Part shown: positions 27,952 through 36,309 of the stretch, one piece after another | How positions within the stretch are numbered: the stretch's first letter is position 1 | Layout: each line of letters starts with the position of its first letter | Assembly (NCBI RefSeq): GCF_000294495.1 | Contig: NC_018526.1 | Span: forward strand, 806,001-870,000 | DNA length: 64,000 nucleotides | Direction of reading: 5' to 3' | Source of the DNA: Streptococcus suis S735 | GTDB taxonomy: Bacteria > Bacillota > Bacilli > Lactobacillales > Streptococcaceae | Translations under genes and position numbers: made by a program | Notes under the pieces: model-generated | The model's input: only the letters and a program-made list of their open reading frames with translations | Databases searched by the model: none | Told to the model about the DNA's origin: nothing

Positions 27952-29490
27952 ATGGCTTTTGAAAGCTTAACAGAACGTTTACAGAATGTTTTTAAAAATC
28001 TGCGTCGTAAGGGAAAAATTTCTGAGAGTGATATTCAGGAAGCAACTAAGGAAATTCGTCTGGCCTTACTAGAAGCCGACGTTGCCTTGCCAGTTGTAAA
28101 AGACTTTATCAAGAAGGTGCGTGAACGTGCTATCGGTCATGAAGTCATTGAAACCCTGAACCCCGCTCAACAAATTATCAAAATCGTTGATGAAGAATTG
28201 ACGGCTGTATTAGGTTCTGAAACTTCAGAAATTATCAAATCACCAAAAATTCCAACTATCATTATGATGGCTGGATTGCAGGGTGCTGGTAAAACGACCT
28301 TCACAGGTAAGTTGGCTAATAAACTCAAGCAGGAAGAAAATGCCCGTCCACTCTTGATTGCTGCCGATATTTATCGTCCAGCTGCCATTGACCAGTTGAA
28401 GACCCTTGGTCAACAAATTGATGTACCTGTATTCGAGTTAGGCAATCAAGTCCCTGCCCTGGAGATTGTACGCCAAGGTTTGGAGCAAGCCAAGGCTAAT
28501 CATAATGACTACGTTCTGATCGATACAGCAGGTCGTTTGCAGATTGACCAAGCCCTCATGACTGAACTAAGAGAAATCAAAGAGTTTGCTCAGCCAAACG
28601 AAATCCTCTTGGTCGTCGATGCTATGATTGGTCAGGAAGCTGCCAACGTTGCGCGTGAGTTCAATGATCAACTGGCTATTACTGGTGTGATTTTGACCAA
28701 GATTGACGGCGATACACGTGGTGGTGCAGCCTTGTCTGTCCGTCACATTACTGGTCAGCCAATCAAATTCACCGGTACTGGTGAAAAAATCACAGATATT
28801 GAAACCTTCCACCCAGACCGTATGTCCTCGCGTATTTTGGGCATGGGCGACATGCTGACCTTGATTGAAAAAGCCAGCAAAGAATATGATGAGAAGAAAT
28901 CACTAGAACTCGCTGAAAAAATGCGTGAGAATACCTTTGATTTCAACGATTTCATTGATCAGCTGGACCAAGTTCAAAATATGGGACCAATGGAAGACCT
29001 GCTGAAGATGATTCCAGGTATGGCTGGTAACCCAGCACTTGCCAACTTGAAAGTTGACGAGCGTGAAATTGCACGAAAACGAGCTATCGTATCTTCTATG
29101 ACACCAGCCGAACGAGAAAATCCTGATTTGTTGACACCAAGCCGTCGTCGTCGTATTGCTAACGGTTCTGGAAATAGCTTTGTCGAAGTCAATAAATTTA
29201 TCAAGGATTTCAACCAAGCGAAAACCATGATGCAGGGTGTCATGTCAGGCGACATGAACAAAATGATGAAACAAATGGGAATCAACCCAAATAATCTCCC
29301 TAAAAACATGCCAAACATGAACGGTATGGATATGTCTGCTCTGGAAGATATGATGGGAGGAGCTGGTATGCCAGATATGTCCCAAATGTTTGGAGGCGGT
29401 TTGAAAGGTAAAATTGGTGAGTTTGCTATGAAACAAGCCATGAAACGCCAAGCCAATAAAATCAAGAAAGCCAAAAAGAAGAGAAAATAA
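27952..29490 (+). CDS. ffh: Signal recognition particle protein Ffh
   Basis: Ffh is the GTPase of the bacterial SRP that targets nascent membrane proteins to FtsY and SecYEG. The 512-residue protein has the N domain, G1 GLQGAGKTT, DTAGRLQ, TKIDGDTRGG, and a methionine-rich M domain from about residue 330 that binds 4.5S RNA and signal sequences. The C-terminus is basic. It is the second gene of the ylxM-ffh-sat group associated with acid tolerance in Streptococcus mutans. satC of that operon is absent here. Confidence 0.97.
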   Translation: MAFESLTERLQNVFKNLRRKGKISESDIQEATKEIRLALLEADVALPVVKDFIKKVRERAIGHEVIETLNPAQQIIKIVDEELTAVLGSETSEIIKSPKIPTIIMMAGLQGAGKTTFTGKLANKLKQEENARPLLIAADIYRPAAIDQLKTLGQQIDVPVFELGNQVPALEIVRQGLEQAKANHNDYVLIDTAGRLQIDQALMTELREIKEFAQPNEILLVVDAMIGQEAANVAREFNDQLAITGVILTKIDGDTRGGAALSVRHITGQPIKFTGTGEKITDIETFHPDRMSSRILGMGDMLTLIEKASKEYDEKKSLELAEKMRENTFDFNDFIDQLDQVQNMGPMEDLLKMIPGMAGNPALANLKVDEREIARKRAIVSSMTPAERENPDLLTPSRRRRIANGSGNSFVEVNKFIKDFNQAKTMMQGVMSGDMNKMMKQMGINPNNLPKNMPNMNGMDMSALEDMMGGAGMPDMSQMFGGGLKGKIGEFAMKQAMKRQANKIKKAKKKRK

Positions 29491-29584
29491 TCTCTTCTTT
29501 TTTACTTTTTATTCGAAGAAGTAAGATATAGCAATATAAAATAGAAGTAGCAAAGCAGGAAAAATGATTTTCAAACTCCAACAC

Positions 29585-29658
29585 TTTCCGTTATAACAGA
29601 AATATTCAAAAATGTCCTTTTTAGTGGACAATCTTTATATTGTCCGTTATAATGGAAA
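29585..29658. promoter_or_regulatory. Three phased 18-bp operator-like palindromes before satD
   Basis: The sites are TTTCCGTTATAACAGAAA (29585-29602), TGTCCTTTTTAGTGGACA (29613-29630) and TGTCCGTTATAATGGAAA (29641-29658). Starts are exactly 28 bp apart, with ten bases between sites. A -10-like TATAAT follows at 29660-29665. The satD product has a C-terminal helix-turn-helix and is the obvious candidate ligand. Confidence 0.6.
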
Positions 29659-29683
29659 TATAATAGAAATTAGAGGATAAGTT

Positions 29684-30352
29684 ATGAATTATATCGCAAT
29701 AATAGGAGATATTGTCAATTCAAAACAGACTTCAAACCGCTCTAGTATTCAAGAGCGGCTAAAACAGCAGCTAAATAGAATCAATCATTCCTTCGCTCAG
29801 GACTTCGCATCGCCATTTACCATTACAAAGGGAGATGAATTTCAAGCCTTATGCAAGCCTAACCCTTATATTTTTTTTATAATTGACCAAATCCAACTAG
29901 CCTTTCGTGATGAGGTGGAGATTCGATTTGGAATTGGTTTGGGTGAGATTCTAACAGCTATCGATCCCAAGCTAAGTATTGGAGCAGATGGTCCAGCTTA
30001 TTGGGAAGCACGCAAGGCTATTGACTTCATTCATGACAACCATGACTATGGCACCAGCAAAATTGCATTTTCATCTGAATACAAGCAAATCGATCGTGTG
30101 ATTAACCCCTTGCTAACTTCTAGCGATTTCATCAAAGCTGCCTGGAATCGTTCGCAAACGGATCTGTTTGAGACCTTAATCTCCAAAAAAATCTATCAAG
30201 AAGATTTCACACAAAAGCCAATTGCTGAGAAAATGAAACTCAGTCAAAGCGCCTTTACCAAACGTTTGAAATCCAGCGGAATCAAACTCTACCTGCGTAA
30301 TCGTCAAACTGCCATGAATTTGATTCTCCAGCTCAGTCAGAAAGAAGGATAA
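29684..30352 (+). CDS. satD: SatD family protein
   Basis: This 222-residue protein matches SatD, named from the secretion and acid tolerance locus next to ffh. The N-terminus, YIAIIGDIVNSKQTSNR, resembles the nucleotide-cyclase-like fold start seen in SatD proteins. The C-terminal ~50 residues (IAEKMKLSQSAFTKRLKSSG) form a likely helix-turn-helix, suggesting DNA binding. AGAGGATA precedes the ATG. satE follows after three bases. Three repeated palindromes upstream suggest autoregulation. Confidence 0.82.
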   Translation: MNYIAIIGDIVNSKQTSNRSSIQERLKQQLNRINHSFAQDFASPFTITKGDEFQALCKPNPYIFFIIDQIQLAFRDEVEIRFGIGLGEILTAIDPKLSIGADGPAYWEARKAIDFIHDNHDYGTSKIAFSSEYKQIDRVINPLLTSSDFIKAAWNRSQTDLFETLISKKIYQEDFTQKPIAEKMKLSQSAFTKRLKSSGIKLYLRNRQTAMNLILQLSQKEG

Positions 30353-30355
30353 AGC

Positions 30356-31096
30356 ATGTCATTTTCAGTTATTTCTAGCTATCTTATTCAACATCCAGTT
30401 TTAACCGCCTTGCTTATTGCCCACTTTTTAAGTGATTTTACCTTCCAGAGTCAAGCACTGGCGGATGCTAAAAAGCTTCATTTGAAAGCTCTTTTCATGC
30501 ACCTTTTCATTGTTGCTATCCCTCTTCTTATCCTAGCCTTACTTACCCCTATTCAAAACGGAGATTTATTTTTTCAAGTTTGGCTGAGCCATCTTGCGAT
30601 TGACTATGTCAAATATTTTCTCAACAAACACCATTGGATAAAGGACTCCTGGGAAGCTGGAGCATTCCTAGTTGATCAATTGCTCCATATCATCTCAATC
30701 ATCATTCTTTATCACACTATCGGTGTTAATGTCGCTTCACACTCACTCTGGATTGAACCAAATTATCTCCTCCTGCAAATCCTTTTTATCCTTCTGATCA
30801 GCAAGCCCGTCAATATTCTTTTCAAACTCTACTTTAGCAAATATCAGGTAGCGGAAGGAGAAGAAGAGCAGACTGTGACAGGTGCAGGAGCCTTGATTGG
30901 TCAATTGGAGCGCCTCATAATGGGAATTTTTCTGCTTCTGGGGCAATACACAGCTATCGGACTGGTATTTACAGCAAAGTCCATCGCACGCTATGATAAA
31001 ATATCCAAAAGCCAAGCCTTTGCTGAATACTATTTAATTGGTTCGCTATTTAGTATCATCAGTGTCCTAGTATTGTACGTTTTATTGATTTTATAA
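30356..31096 (+). CDS. satE: SatE-like DUF3307 membrane protein
   Basis: This 246-residue protein has a DUF3307-type N-terminal half (LLIAHFLSDFTFQSQALADAKK and a conserved HLAIDYVKY) and about six or seven membrane helices. It is the partner of SatD in streptococcal acid-tolerance loci and also occurs with SatD in other Firmicutes. Its biochemical function is unknown. It is cotranscribed with satD, three bases upstream. Confidence 0.78.
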   Translation: MSFSVISSYLIQHPVLTALLIAHFLSDFTFQSQALADAKKLHLKALFMHLFIVAIPLLILALLTPIQNGDLFFQVWLSHLAIDYVKYFLNKHHWIKDSWEAGAFLVDQLLHIISIIILYHTIGVNVASHSLWIEPNYLLLQILFILLISKPVNILFKLYFSKYQVAEGEEEQTVTGAGALIGQLERLIMGIFLLLGQYTAIGLVFTAKSIARYDKISKSQAFAEYYLIGSLFSIISVLVLYVLLIL

Positions 31097-31103
31097 AACA
31101 AAT

Positions 31104-31131
31104 AGTTTACATAATTTATTTTGTGTAAACT
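31104..31131. repeat. 28-bp palindrome after satE (recurring palindrome, copy 2)
   Basis: AGTTTACA and TGTAAACT are the outer arms of a palindrome centred on ACATAA-N6-TTGTGT. It lies between the satE stop and a -10-like TATTAT for the kinase-like gene. Confidence 0.6.
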
Positions 31132-31160
31132 TTTATTATAAAAATAGAAAGAAATACTAT

Positions 31161-31787
31161 ATGATTATTTGGTTAAATGGCCCATTCGGTGTCGGAAAGA
31201 CTACTTTAGCAAATATATTACACAAACGAATAGAAAACTCATATCTCTATAATCCCGAATTACTAGGTGATTTCTTACAACATCAATTACCTCAGACTGT
31301 ATGTCCTGAAGATTTTCAAGATTATTCCGTTTGGCGACAGAGTACTTATAAAATAGTATTTGATTTAGCGACTAAAACCGATAAGATTATTATTATTCCT
31401 ATGACAATCTATAAGAAAGAATATTATCAGGAGATTATTCAGCAATTGATACAGGATAAGATTCCTTTGGAACATTATATTTTGTTAGCTGACAAAACAA
31501 CCATTTTGGAACGTTTAGATAATCGAGTCAATGAAGACAACATCTGGGCCAAAAGACATCTTGATGATTGTTTATACTCAATGAAAATCAAAATCTGACT
31601 AGGCGACGTAGATGCAGATAGAACTGAAGTTCATCAAAACAAGTCAACAACGTCTGATTTTGATTTTCGAAGAGTATTAAAATCTTTTGAAAGTCAGATT
31701 CCAGGACAAAGGTTTAAAACAGACAGTTTGAAGCCAGAAGAGGTTGCGAAGAAGATTCTAATGCTATGTGAGTTTACCGAGAAATAA
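31161..31787 (+). pseudogene. P-loop nucleoside-kinase-like gene interrupted by a BOX element
   Basis: The first 138 codons encode a small P-loop kinase resembling TmrB or cytidylate-kinase-like proteins, with Walker A GPFGVGKTT and a basic-lid region RLDNRVNE. At codon 139 a 102-bp BOX-like repeat is inserted and a TGA inside it (31596-31598) ends the frame, giving 145 residues. After the element the same frame resumes with LKSFESQIPGQRFKTDSL and runs to TAA at 31787. Removing the element would restore about 173 residues. The truncated protein lacks the C-terminal helices and is probably inactive. Confidence 0.8.
31575..31676. mobile_element. BOX-like repeat element inside the kinase gene
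   Basis: The 102-bp element runs from TACTCAATGAAAATCAA to TTGATTTTCGAAGAGTA, the terminal motifs of pneumococcal BOX elements. TTA flanks both sides and may be a target duplication. A second copy of equal length lies at 59471-59572. Confidence 0.8.
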
Positions 31788-32135
31788 TCTAGATTTTTAG
31801 GATTTTGGACGTGAAAAAAATTTTCTAGTTATCTCGAAAACTAAAAAATTATGAACAATTGACCTAATATAGCCTGAACCCTTGATAATACTGAGATAGA
31901 AGCATAAAGTACATTCTTCAAAAAATGTACTTTATTTTTATTTTGTACATTATTTTAGGATTCAATAAGGTACAGGATTAAAGCATATTATTGTATTAGT
32001 GTTAGAAATCCAATTGTACAAAATGTAGTAGAAAATAGAGGGGAGGAGATTGGAGCAATTGTACATTTTTAGATGTTAGTCGTAGAGCAAAAATAATAAA
32101 ATCAGCTAATTTCTCAGATTTTCTTGATAAAAAAC
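31788..32135. other. AT-rich gene-free DNA left of the Abi module
   Basis: No coding region is visible. It holds the left ~41-bp direct repeat (31794-31834; partner at 33430-33469). It also has several GTACATT/AATGTAC motifs, including an inverted pair near 31930 and further copies near 32018 and 32063. Related motifs recur right of the Abi gene. Confidence 0.55.
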
Positions 32136-32164
32136 TTGACGTATATTCAAATATACTATATAAT
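32136..32164 (+). promoter_or_regulatory. Strong promoter before the Abi-associated RNA
   Basis: TTGACG (32136-32141) and TATAAT (32159-32164) are separated by 17 bases. The predicted start is near 32171, which leaves about 80 bases before the Abi start codon. Confidence 0.8.
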
Positions 32165-32170
32165 GAACTT

Positions 32171-32233
32171 GAAATATCAATGGCCGCCCTTGCTTCAATT
32201 GCACAGACATGTTCTGATGGGTGGTTTTTTTTT
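32171..32233 (+). ncRNA. Candidate small structured RNA upstream of the Abi gene (abiF RNA-like)
   Basis: The RNA predicted from the promoter folds by pairing GCCGCCC (32183-32189) with GGGTGGT (32219-32225, one G-U pair). Inside is a small CAGA/TCTG hairpin. A run of nine T follows at once, so most transcripts should end before the toxin gene. Promoter, short RNA, terminator, then an Abi_2-family gene is the layout described for abiF RNAs. The match is by arrangement and not by covariance search. Confidence 0.55.
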
Positions 32234-32250
32234 GTTTAAGGAGTGTTCAA

Positions 32251-33214
32251 ATGAGTAGTTTTTCCCATAAAAGTTTTGAGGAACAAGTTGCTTTGTTAGA
32301 ATCAAGAGGCATGCTGTTTTCTGGAGAGCAGGACAAGAAAAAAGCTGAGCAAAAGTTATCAATAATTTCTTACTATAAATTAAAGGAATTTGCTAGACCT
32401 TTTTCAAAAATTGTGACAGTTGATGGAGTGCGTCAAATAAATTACCAAAACACCCCATTCAAAAAAATTACTGTTAGTATATTATCAAGATAAACGATTG
32501 CGTCTCCATCTATTGGATGCTCTCGAAGACATTGAGGTAGCTTTAAAAACCCAAGTAGCATTTGTTTTAGGTTATAGGAGATTAGGGCCATATGGATATT
32601 TAAATTTCTCACAGTGGTGCAATAAAAAAGAGTACTGCAAGCATTACCTAAAATATCGAGAAGAGAAATTTAAAAAGCAGCTCAAAGCTGAATTGAAAAG
32701 AACAACTTCTCCAGAAATCAAGGAAAAATTGAAAATTGACAATATGAAATATCCTCCAATTTGGTTGGCTATTAACCTAATGACGTTCGGTCAGATAATC
32801 AACCTTATCGAATTGATGTCAACAAATAATATTAGACAAATAGCTAAACAATATGATTGCAGTGATGCTGAGTTACTTTCTTGGTTGAAATGTTTGAATT
32901 TATTACGTAATATGTGTGCTCATAATTCGAATATTATTGATCTTAAAATGCATACAACACCAATACTTCGTGAAGAATGGAAGGAGCTCTTATACGAACT
33001 AAAAGAAGGTGTTTATTCAAACCGCATTGCTCTGCCGATTATTATAGTGAAATATATGATGGATGCTATTGATAACCAATATAATTTTAGAGAAATTTTT
33101 GGTTCATTTAGAAAGTTGATTGACAAAAGCCAAAGGCAAGCAAATTACTACGGCCTTAAAAACAAGGAAGTATTGAATTGTCTGCAACATAATTCTTTGT
33201 ATACTAGAATTTGA
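32251..33214 (+). pseudogene. Abi_2 family (AbiD/AbiF) HEPN-type abortive infection protein, frameshifted
   Basis: AAGGAGTG precedes ATG 32251. The first 81 codons read MSSFSHKSFEEQVALLESRG, the Abi_2 N-terminus, to a stop at 32493. The +1 frame then continues with YYQDKRLRLHLLDALEDIEVALKTQ and ends at 33214. Removing one A from the A7 run at 32461-32467 joins the parts as PFKKLLLVYYQDKRLR and gives about 320 residues. The HEPN RNase motif R-x4-H is present as RNMCAH. The full protein should be an RNA-cleaving toxin for phage defence, silenced here unless slippage occurs. Confidence 0.8.
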
Positions 33215-33488
33215 AATTAGAATAATCTTTGTTTGCTAAATATTAAGTAGATGCATTAAAAAGTCACTCATATTAAGAAATAATAAAACAGGTCTAAAGT
33301 ATAGATCTGTTTTAAATTTATGTAAAAAATGGGGGTATCTCTATGTCCGAAAACATAGTTTTAGGTATCAAATTAACTAGAAAAATGTACTTTGGAAAAA
33401 ATTTCCAGTTTTGTCGTTATTAAAGTACATTTTTAGCTGATTTTTCCTAAAAAATTTTTTTGGTTATCTTTCTAATATCCCCACAAAC
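33215..33488. other. Gene-free DNA between the Abi gene and dif
   Basis: No ORF of note is present. It contains the right copy of the ~40-bp imperfect direct repeat (33430-33469) and GTACATTTTTAG motifs shared with the left flank. Two AATGTAC/GTACATT motifs (33385-33391 and 33425-33431) are in inverted orientation. Confidence 0.55.
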
Positions 33489-33519
<31 letters not shown>

Positions 33520-33572
33520 CTTATATAAGGTTATGCTATACTACTCATATAACTAAAAATCAGGAGAAAATG

Positions 33573-34643
33573 ATGAGACGCGAGTTATTATTGGAAAAAA
33601 TTGATCAACTAAAAGAAATTATGCCTTGGTTTGTTCTGGAATATTATCAGTCAAAATTGGCTGTGCCTTACAGTTTTACTACCTTATATGAATACTTGAA
33701 AGAATACCGTCGTTTTTTTGAATGGTTACAGGATTCGGATTTGGTGGCTGTTGAACGGATTGCTGACATTCCGCTGGATGTTCTGGAACATCTGACAAAA
33801 AAAGATATGGAAGCTTTCATTCTTTATCTGCGGGAGCGTCCCTTGCTGAACGCCAATACCACGCAGAATGGTGTGTCGCAGACCACCATTAACCGTACCC
33901 TCTCGGCCCTTTCTAGTCTCTTCAAGTATTTAACCGAAGAAGTGGAGAATGAGCAGGGCGAGCCCTACTTCTACCGCAATGTCATGAAAAAGGTATCTAC
34001 TAAGAAGAAGAAGGAAACCTTGGCAGCGCGGGCGGAGAACATCAAGCAAAAGCTCTTTTTGGGCGATGAAACGATGGAGTTCTTGGACTATGTGGACAAG
34101 GAATACCAAGTCAATCTCTCTAAACGTGCCCTCTCCTCCTTCCAGAAAAATAAGGAGCGGGATTTGGCGATTCTGGCGCTTCTCTTGGCTTCTGGCGTCC
34201 GTCTGTCAGAAGCGGTGAATTTGGATCTTCGAGATGTAAACCTCAATATGATGATTATCGAAGTAACTCGTAAGGGTGGTAAACGGGACTCGGTCAATGT
34301 GGCTGGGTTTGCTAAGCCCTACTTAGAAGCCTACATGGGCATCCGTCAGCAACGCTACAAGGCTGAAAAAACGGATACAGCCTTCTTCCTGTCCGAATAC
34401 CGTGGTCTGCCTAACCGTATCGATGCTTCTTCTATTGAAAAAATGGTTGCCAAGTACTCTGCGGACTTCAAGATACGCGTAACCCCCCACAAACTCCGTC
34501 ACACATTGGCAACTCGTCTCTACGACGCCACCAAGTCGCAAGTTCTAGTCAGTCATCAGCTGGGCCATGCCAATACCCAGGTCACCGATCTCTACACCCA
34601 TATCGTCAACGATGAACAGAAAAATGCTCTGGATCAGTTGTGA
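33573..34643 (+). CDS. xerS: Tyrosine recombinase XerS
   Basis: XerS is the single tyrosine recombinase that resolves chromosome dimers at difSL in streptococci, coordinated with FtsK at the division septum. The 356-residue protein has an N-terminal core-binding domain (about 1-155) and a catalytic domain. The catalytic residues are visible as [28 protein letters not shown] and the nucleophile in DLYTHI. ATG 33573 gives the MRRELLLEK start; AGGAGA lies upstream. Confidence 0.97.
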
Positions 34644-34647
34644 TATC

Positions 34648-34665
34648 ACGTAATATAAATTATGT
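34648..34665. repeat. Recurring palindrome, copy 3 (ACGTAA-N6-TTATGT)
   Basis: The sequence begins five bases after the xerS stop, with one mismatch to the ACATAA-N6-TTATGT pattern. Confidence 0.55.
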
Positions 34666-34674
34666 AAATAAATT

Positions 34675-34705
34675 AAGGAGTAAGCGAAAACTTACCCCTT
34701 TTTCT
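34675..34705. terminator. Bidirectional terminator between xerS and the hexose-phosphate mutase gene
   Basis: AAGGAGTAAG and CTTACCCCTT form a hairpin around CGAAAA, followed by a T run, between two converging genes. Confidence 0.8.
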
Positions 34706-34712
34706 CTTAAAT

Positions 34713-36221
34713 CTAAATCAATGCTTTCAATTTTTCCTGATTGACTGCTGGGTACTGGTCCAAAAAGGCTGAGAGAGTTCGTAAAACGGCAGGTATGTGT
34801 CCAGTCTGGTCATTCTCCACCTGCAAGACCAAGAGCGGCTCGTGGAGGCTCATACGGAGCAAGAGCCAGCCGTCACCATAAGGCTCAGTCAGGTCAAACC
34901 GCACTCCTTCTTCGTTTTCTGGGTTAAAAGCAAAGCCTTCGAGGCTGGTTTGGCGGAGGTCAGCAATGACCTGTTCACCAAGCGCTCGATAGTCTGTGGC
35001 TTCCAGTTTGAACCGCACTTCTTGGGTTTCCAAGGGTTGCTTGAGCTGGGCAATCAAGTCGTCCAAGGACTTGCCTTCCGCTTGCAGTTTGGGTAAGAGC
35101 ATGAGAATCTTAGCCGCTACATACGTTCCGTCATCGAGGAAGTAATTTTCCTTAAAGGCAGCATGTCCAGATGTTTCGATAGCCAACTGGCAATCAACTC
35201 CTTCTTGATTGGCTAAAATAGCACGGTTTATGACATTACGGTAGCCTGAAATATAGCGAATTTGTTTGCCTCCCAGACTTTCTATAAAGACCTTAAGGTG
35301 TTCAGTCGTTGGGGAATTGGTCACAATGCTGGTTCCTGGATGTTCAGCTAGGACAATCTGGCTGAGAACGGCAATCAGGTTGTTACGATTGAGAATTTCT
35401 CCTGACTTGGTGACCAGGGCGGCACGGTCAACGTCGGTATCAAAGATAATGCCTAGGTCTGCACCTTGCTTCAAGACAGCCTGACGAATGCTTTCCATAG
35501 CTTCCTTGTTATCTGGGTTTGGAACATGGTTTGGGAAGGTGCCGTCTGGGTCTAGGAATTGTGAACCAGTGGTATCTGCTCCCAATTCTGCCAACACTTT
35601 CTCAGCAAAGAATCCTCCCGCACCATTTCCAGCATCGACGATGATATTAAGACCTGTCAGTGGTTTTTCTTGTCCACCACAGGCGGTACGAATTTTACCA
35701 ACCAGATCTTGGGCATAAGGCGTAATCAGGTCTGCACTGGTGATACTTCCAAGGGAAGAAGCTGGCAAGTCTTCACTATGCGAGAGGATGAAGTCAATAT
35801 CTTCATGTTCTGCTCCGCCATTTTCCGAAAAAATCTTAATGCCGTTGAAGTAATAGGGCAGGTGGCTGGCAGTGATCATGACACCAGCGTGGCACTTGAA
35901 CTGCGGATACTGGGTGCTCATGAAGAGAGCTGGCGTGGTGGCCATGCCAAAGTCAATCAGCTGAACGCCCAGACAAACGGCTTCTTCTGTAAAGGCTGCG
36001 ACCAAATCTGGACCGCTGAGGCGGCTGTCTCGACCGATACCGATGGTCAATTGGCCTTTTTGATAGACCTGCGCCAGTTCCGGCTTCTGAGTTAGCCAAT
36101 GAATAAGTCCGCGAACTACTTCCTGGGTGGCTTGTGGAGTGAGATTGACAGCATATTCGTCTGTAGCGATAGCAATTCCACGAATATCTGATCCATTTTG
36201 CAAGACGTGATGATGGGACAT
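34713..36221 (-). CDS. Phosphomannomutase/phosphoglucomutase family protein
   Basis: This 502-residue alpha-D-phosphohexomutase interconverts hexose 1- and 6-phosphates via a phosphoserine. The catalytic serine lies in MITASHLPY near residue 118, where many relatives have TASHNP. The metal loop is DTDVDRAA and the sugar-specificity loop is around ETSGHAAFKE. It differs from the main streptococcal PgmA and GlmM and its exact substrate is uncertain. AGGAGG precedes the ATG. A near-perfect CcpA site upstream suggests carbon catabolite control. Confidence 0.85.
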   Translation of the reverse strand: MSHHHVLQNGSDIRGIAIATDEYAVNLTPQATQEVVRGLIHWLTQKPELAQVYQKGQLTIGIGRDSRLSGPDLVAAFTEEAVCLGVQLIDFGMATTPALFMSTQYPQFKCHAGVMITASHLPYYFNGIKIFSENGGAEHEDIDFILSHSEDLPASSLGSITSADLITPYAQDLVGKIRTACGGQEKPLTGLNIIVDAGNGAGGFFAEKVLAELGADTTGSQFLDPDGTFPNHVPNPDNKEAMESIRQAVLKQGADLGIIFDTDVDRAALVTKSGEILNRNNLIAVLSQIVLAEHPGTSIVTNSPTTEHLKVFIESLGGKQIRYISGYRNVINRAILANQEGVDCQLAIETSGHAAFKENYFLDDGTYVAAKILMLLPKLQAEGKSLDDLIAQLKQPLETQEVRFKLEATDYRALGEQVIADLRQTSLEGFAFNPENEEGVRFDLTEPYGDGWLLLRMSLHEPLLVLQVENDQTGHIPAVLRTLSAFLDQYPAVNQEKLKALI

Positions 36222-36262
36222 AGTAACCTCCTAATTCAAACTAAATTTAGTATATCATATTT

Positions 36263-36276
36263 TCGAAGCGGTTTCA
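36263..36276 (-). promoter_or_regulatory. Candidate CcpA cre site
   Basis: On the minus strand TGAAACCGCTTCGA matches TGAAANCGNTTNCA at all but one specified position. It lies just upstream of the TATACT -10 for the hexose-phosphate mutase gene. Confidence 0.55.
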
Positions 36277-36283
36277 AAATGAA

Positions 36284-36309
36284 AAAAGCACAGCTTCTAC
36301 TGTACTTTT
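36284..36309 (-). terminator. Terminator of the bceRS genes
   Basis: On the minus strand a stem built on ACAG/CTGT with flanking pairs is followed by a T run, overlapping the kinase stop. Confidence 0.6.

Noticed and set aside
28974-29474. Antisense ORF of 166 codons within ffh
   Set aside because: It is a shadow of the methionine-rich M domain, with no independent start signals.
32180-32239. An 18-codon ORF starting ATGGCCGCC inside the putative Abi RNA
   Set aside because: It has no ribosome binding site, runs through the terminator T run, and its sequence is explained by the RNA stem.
35670-36095. Plus-strand ORF of 141 codons within the hexose-phosphate mutase gene
   Set aside because: It is a shadow frame of a conserved enzyme.
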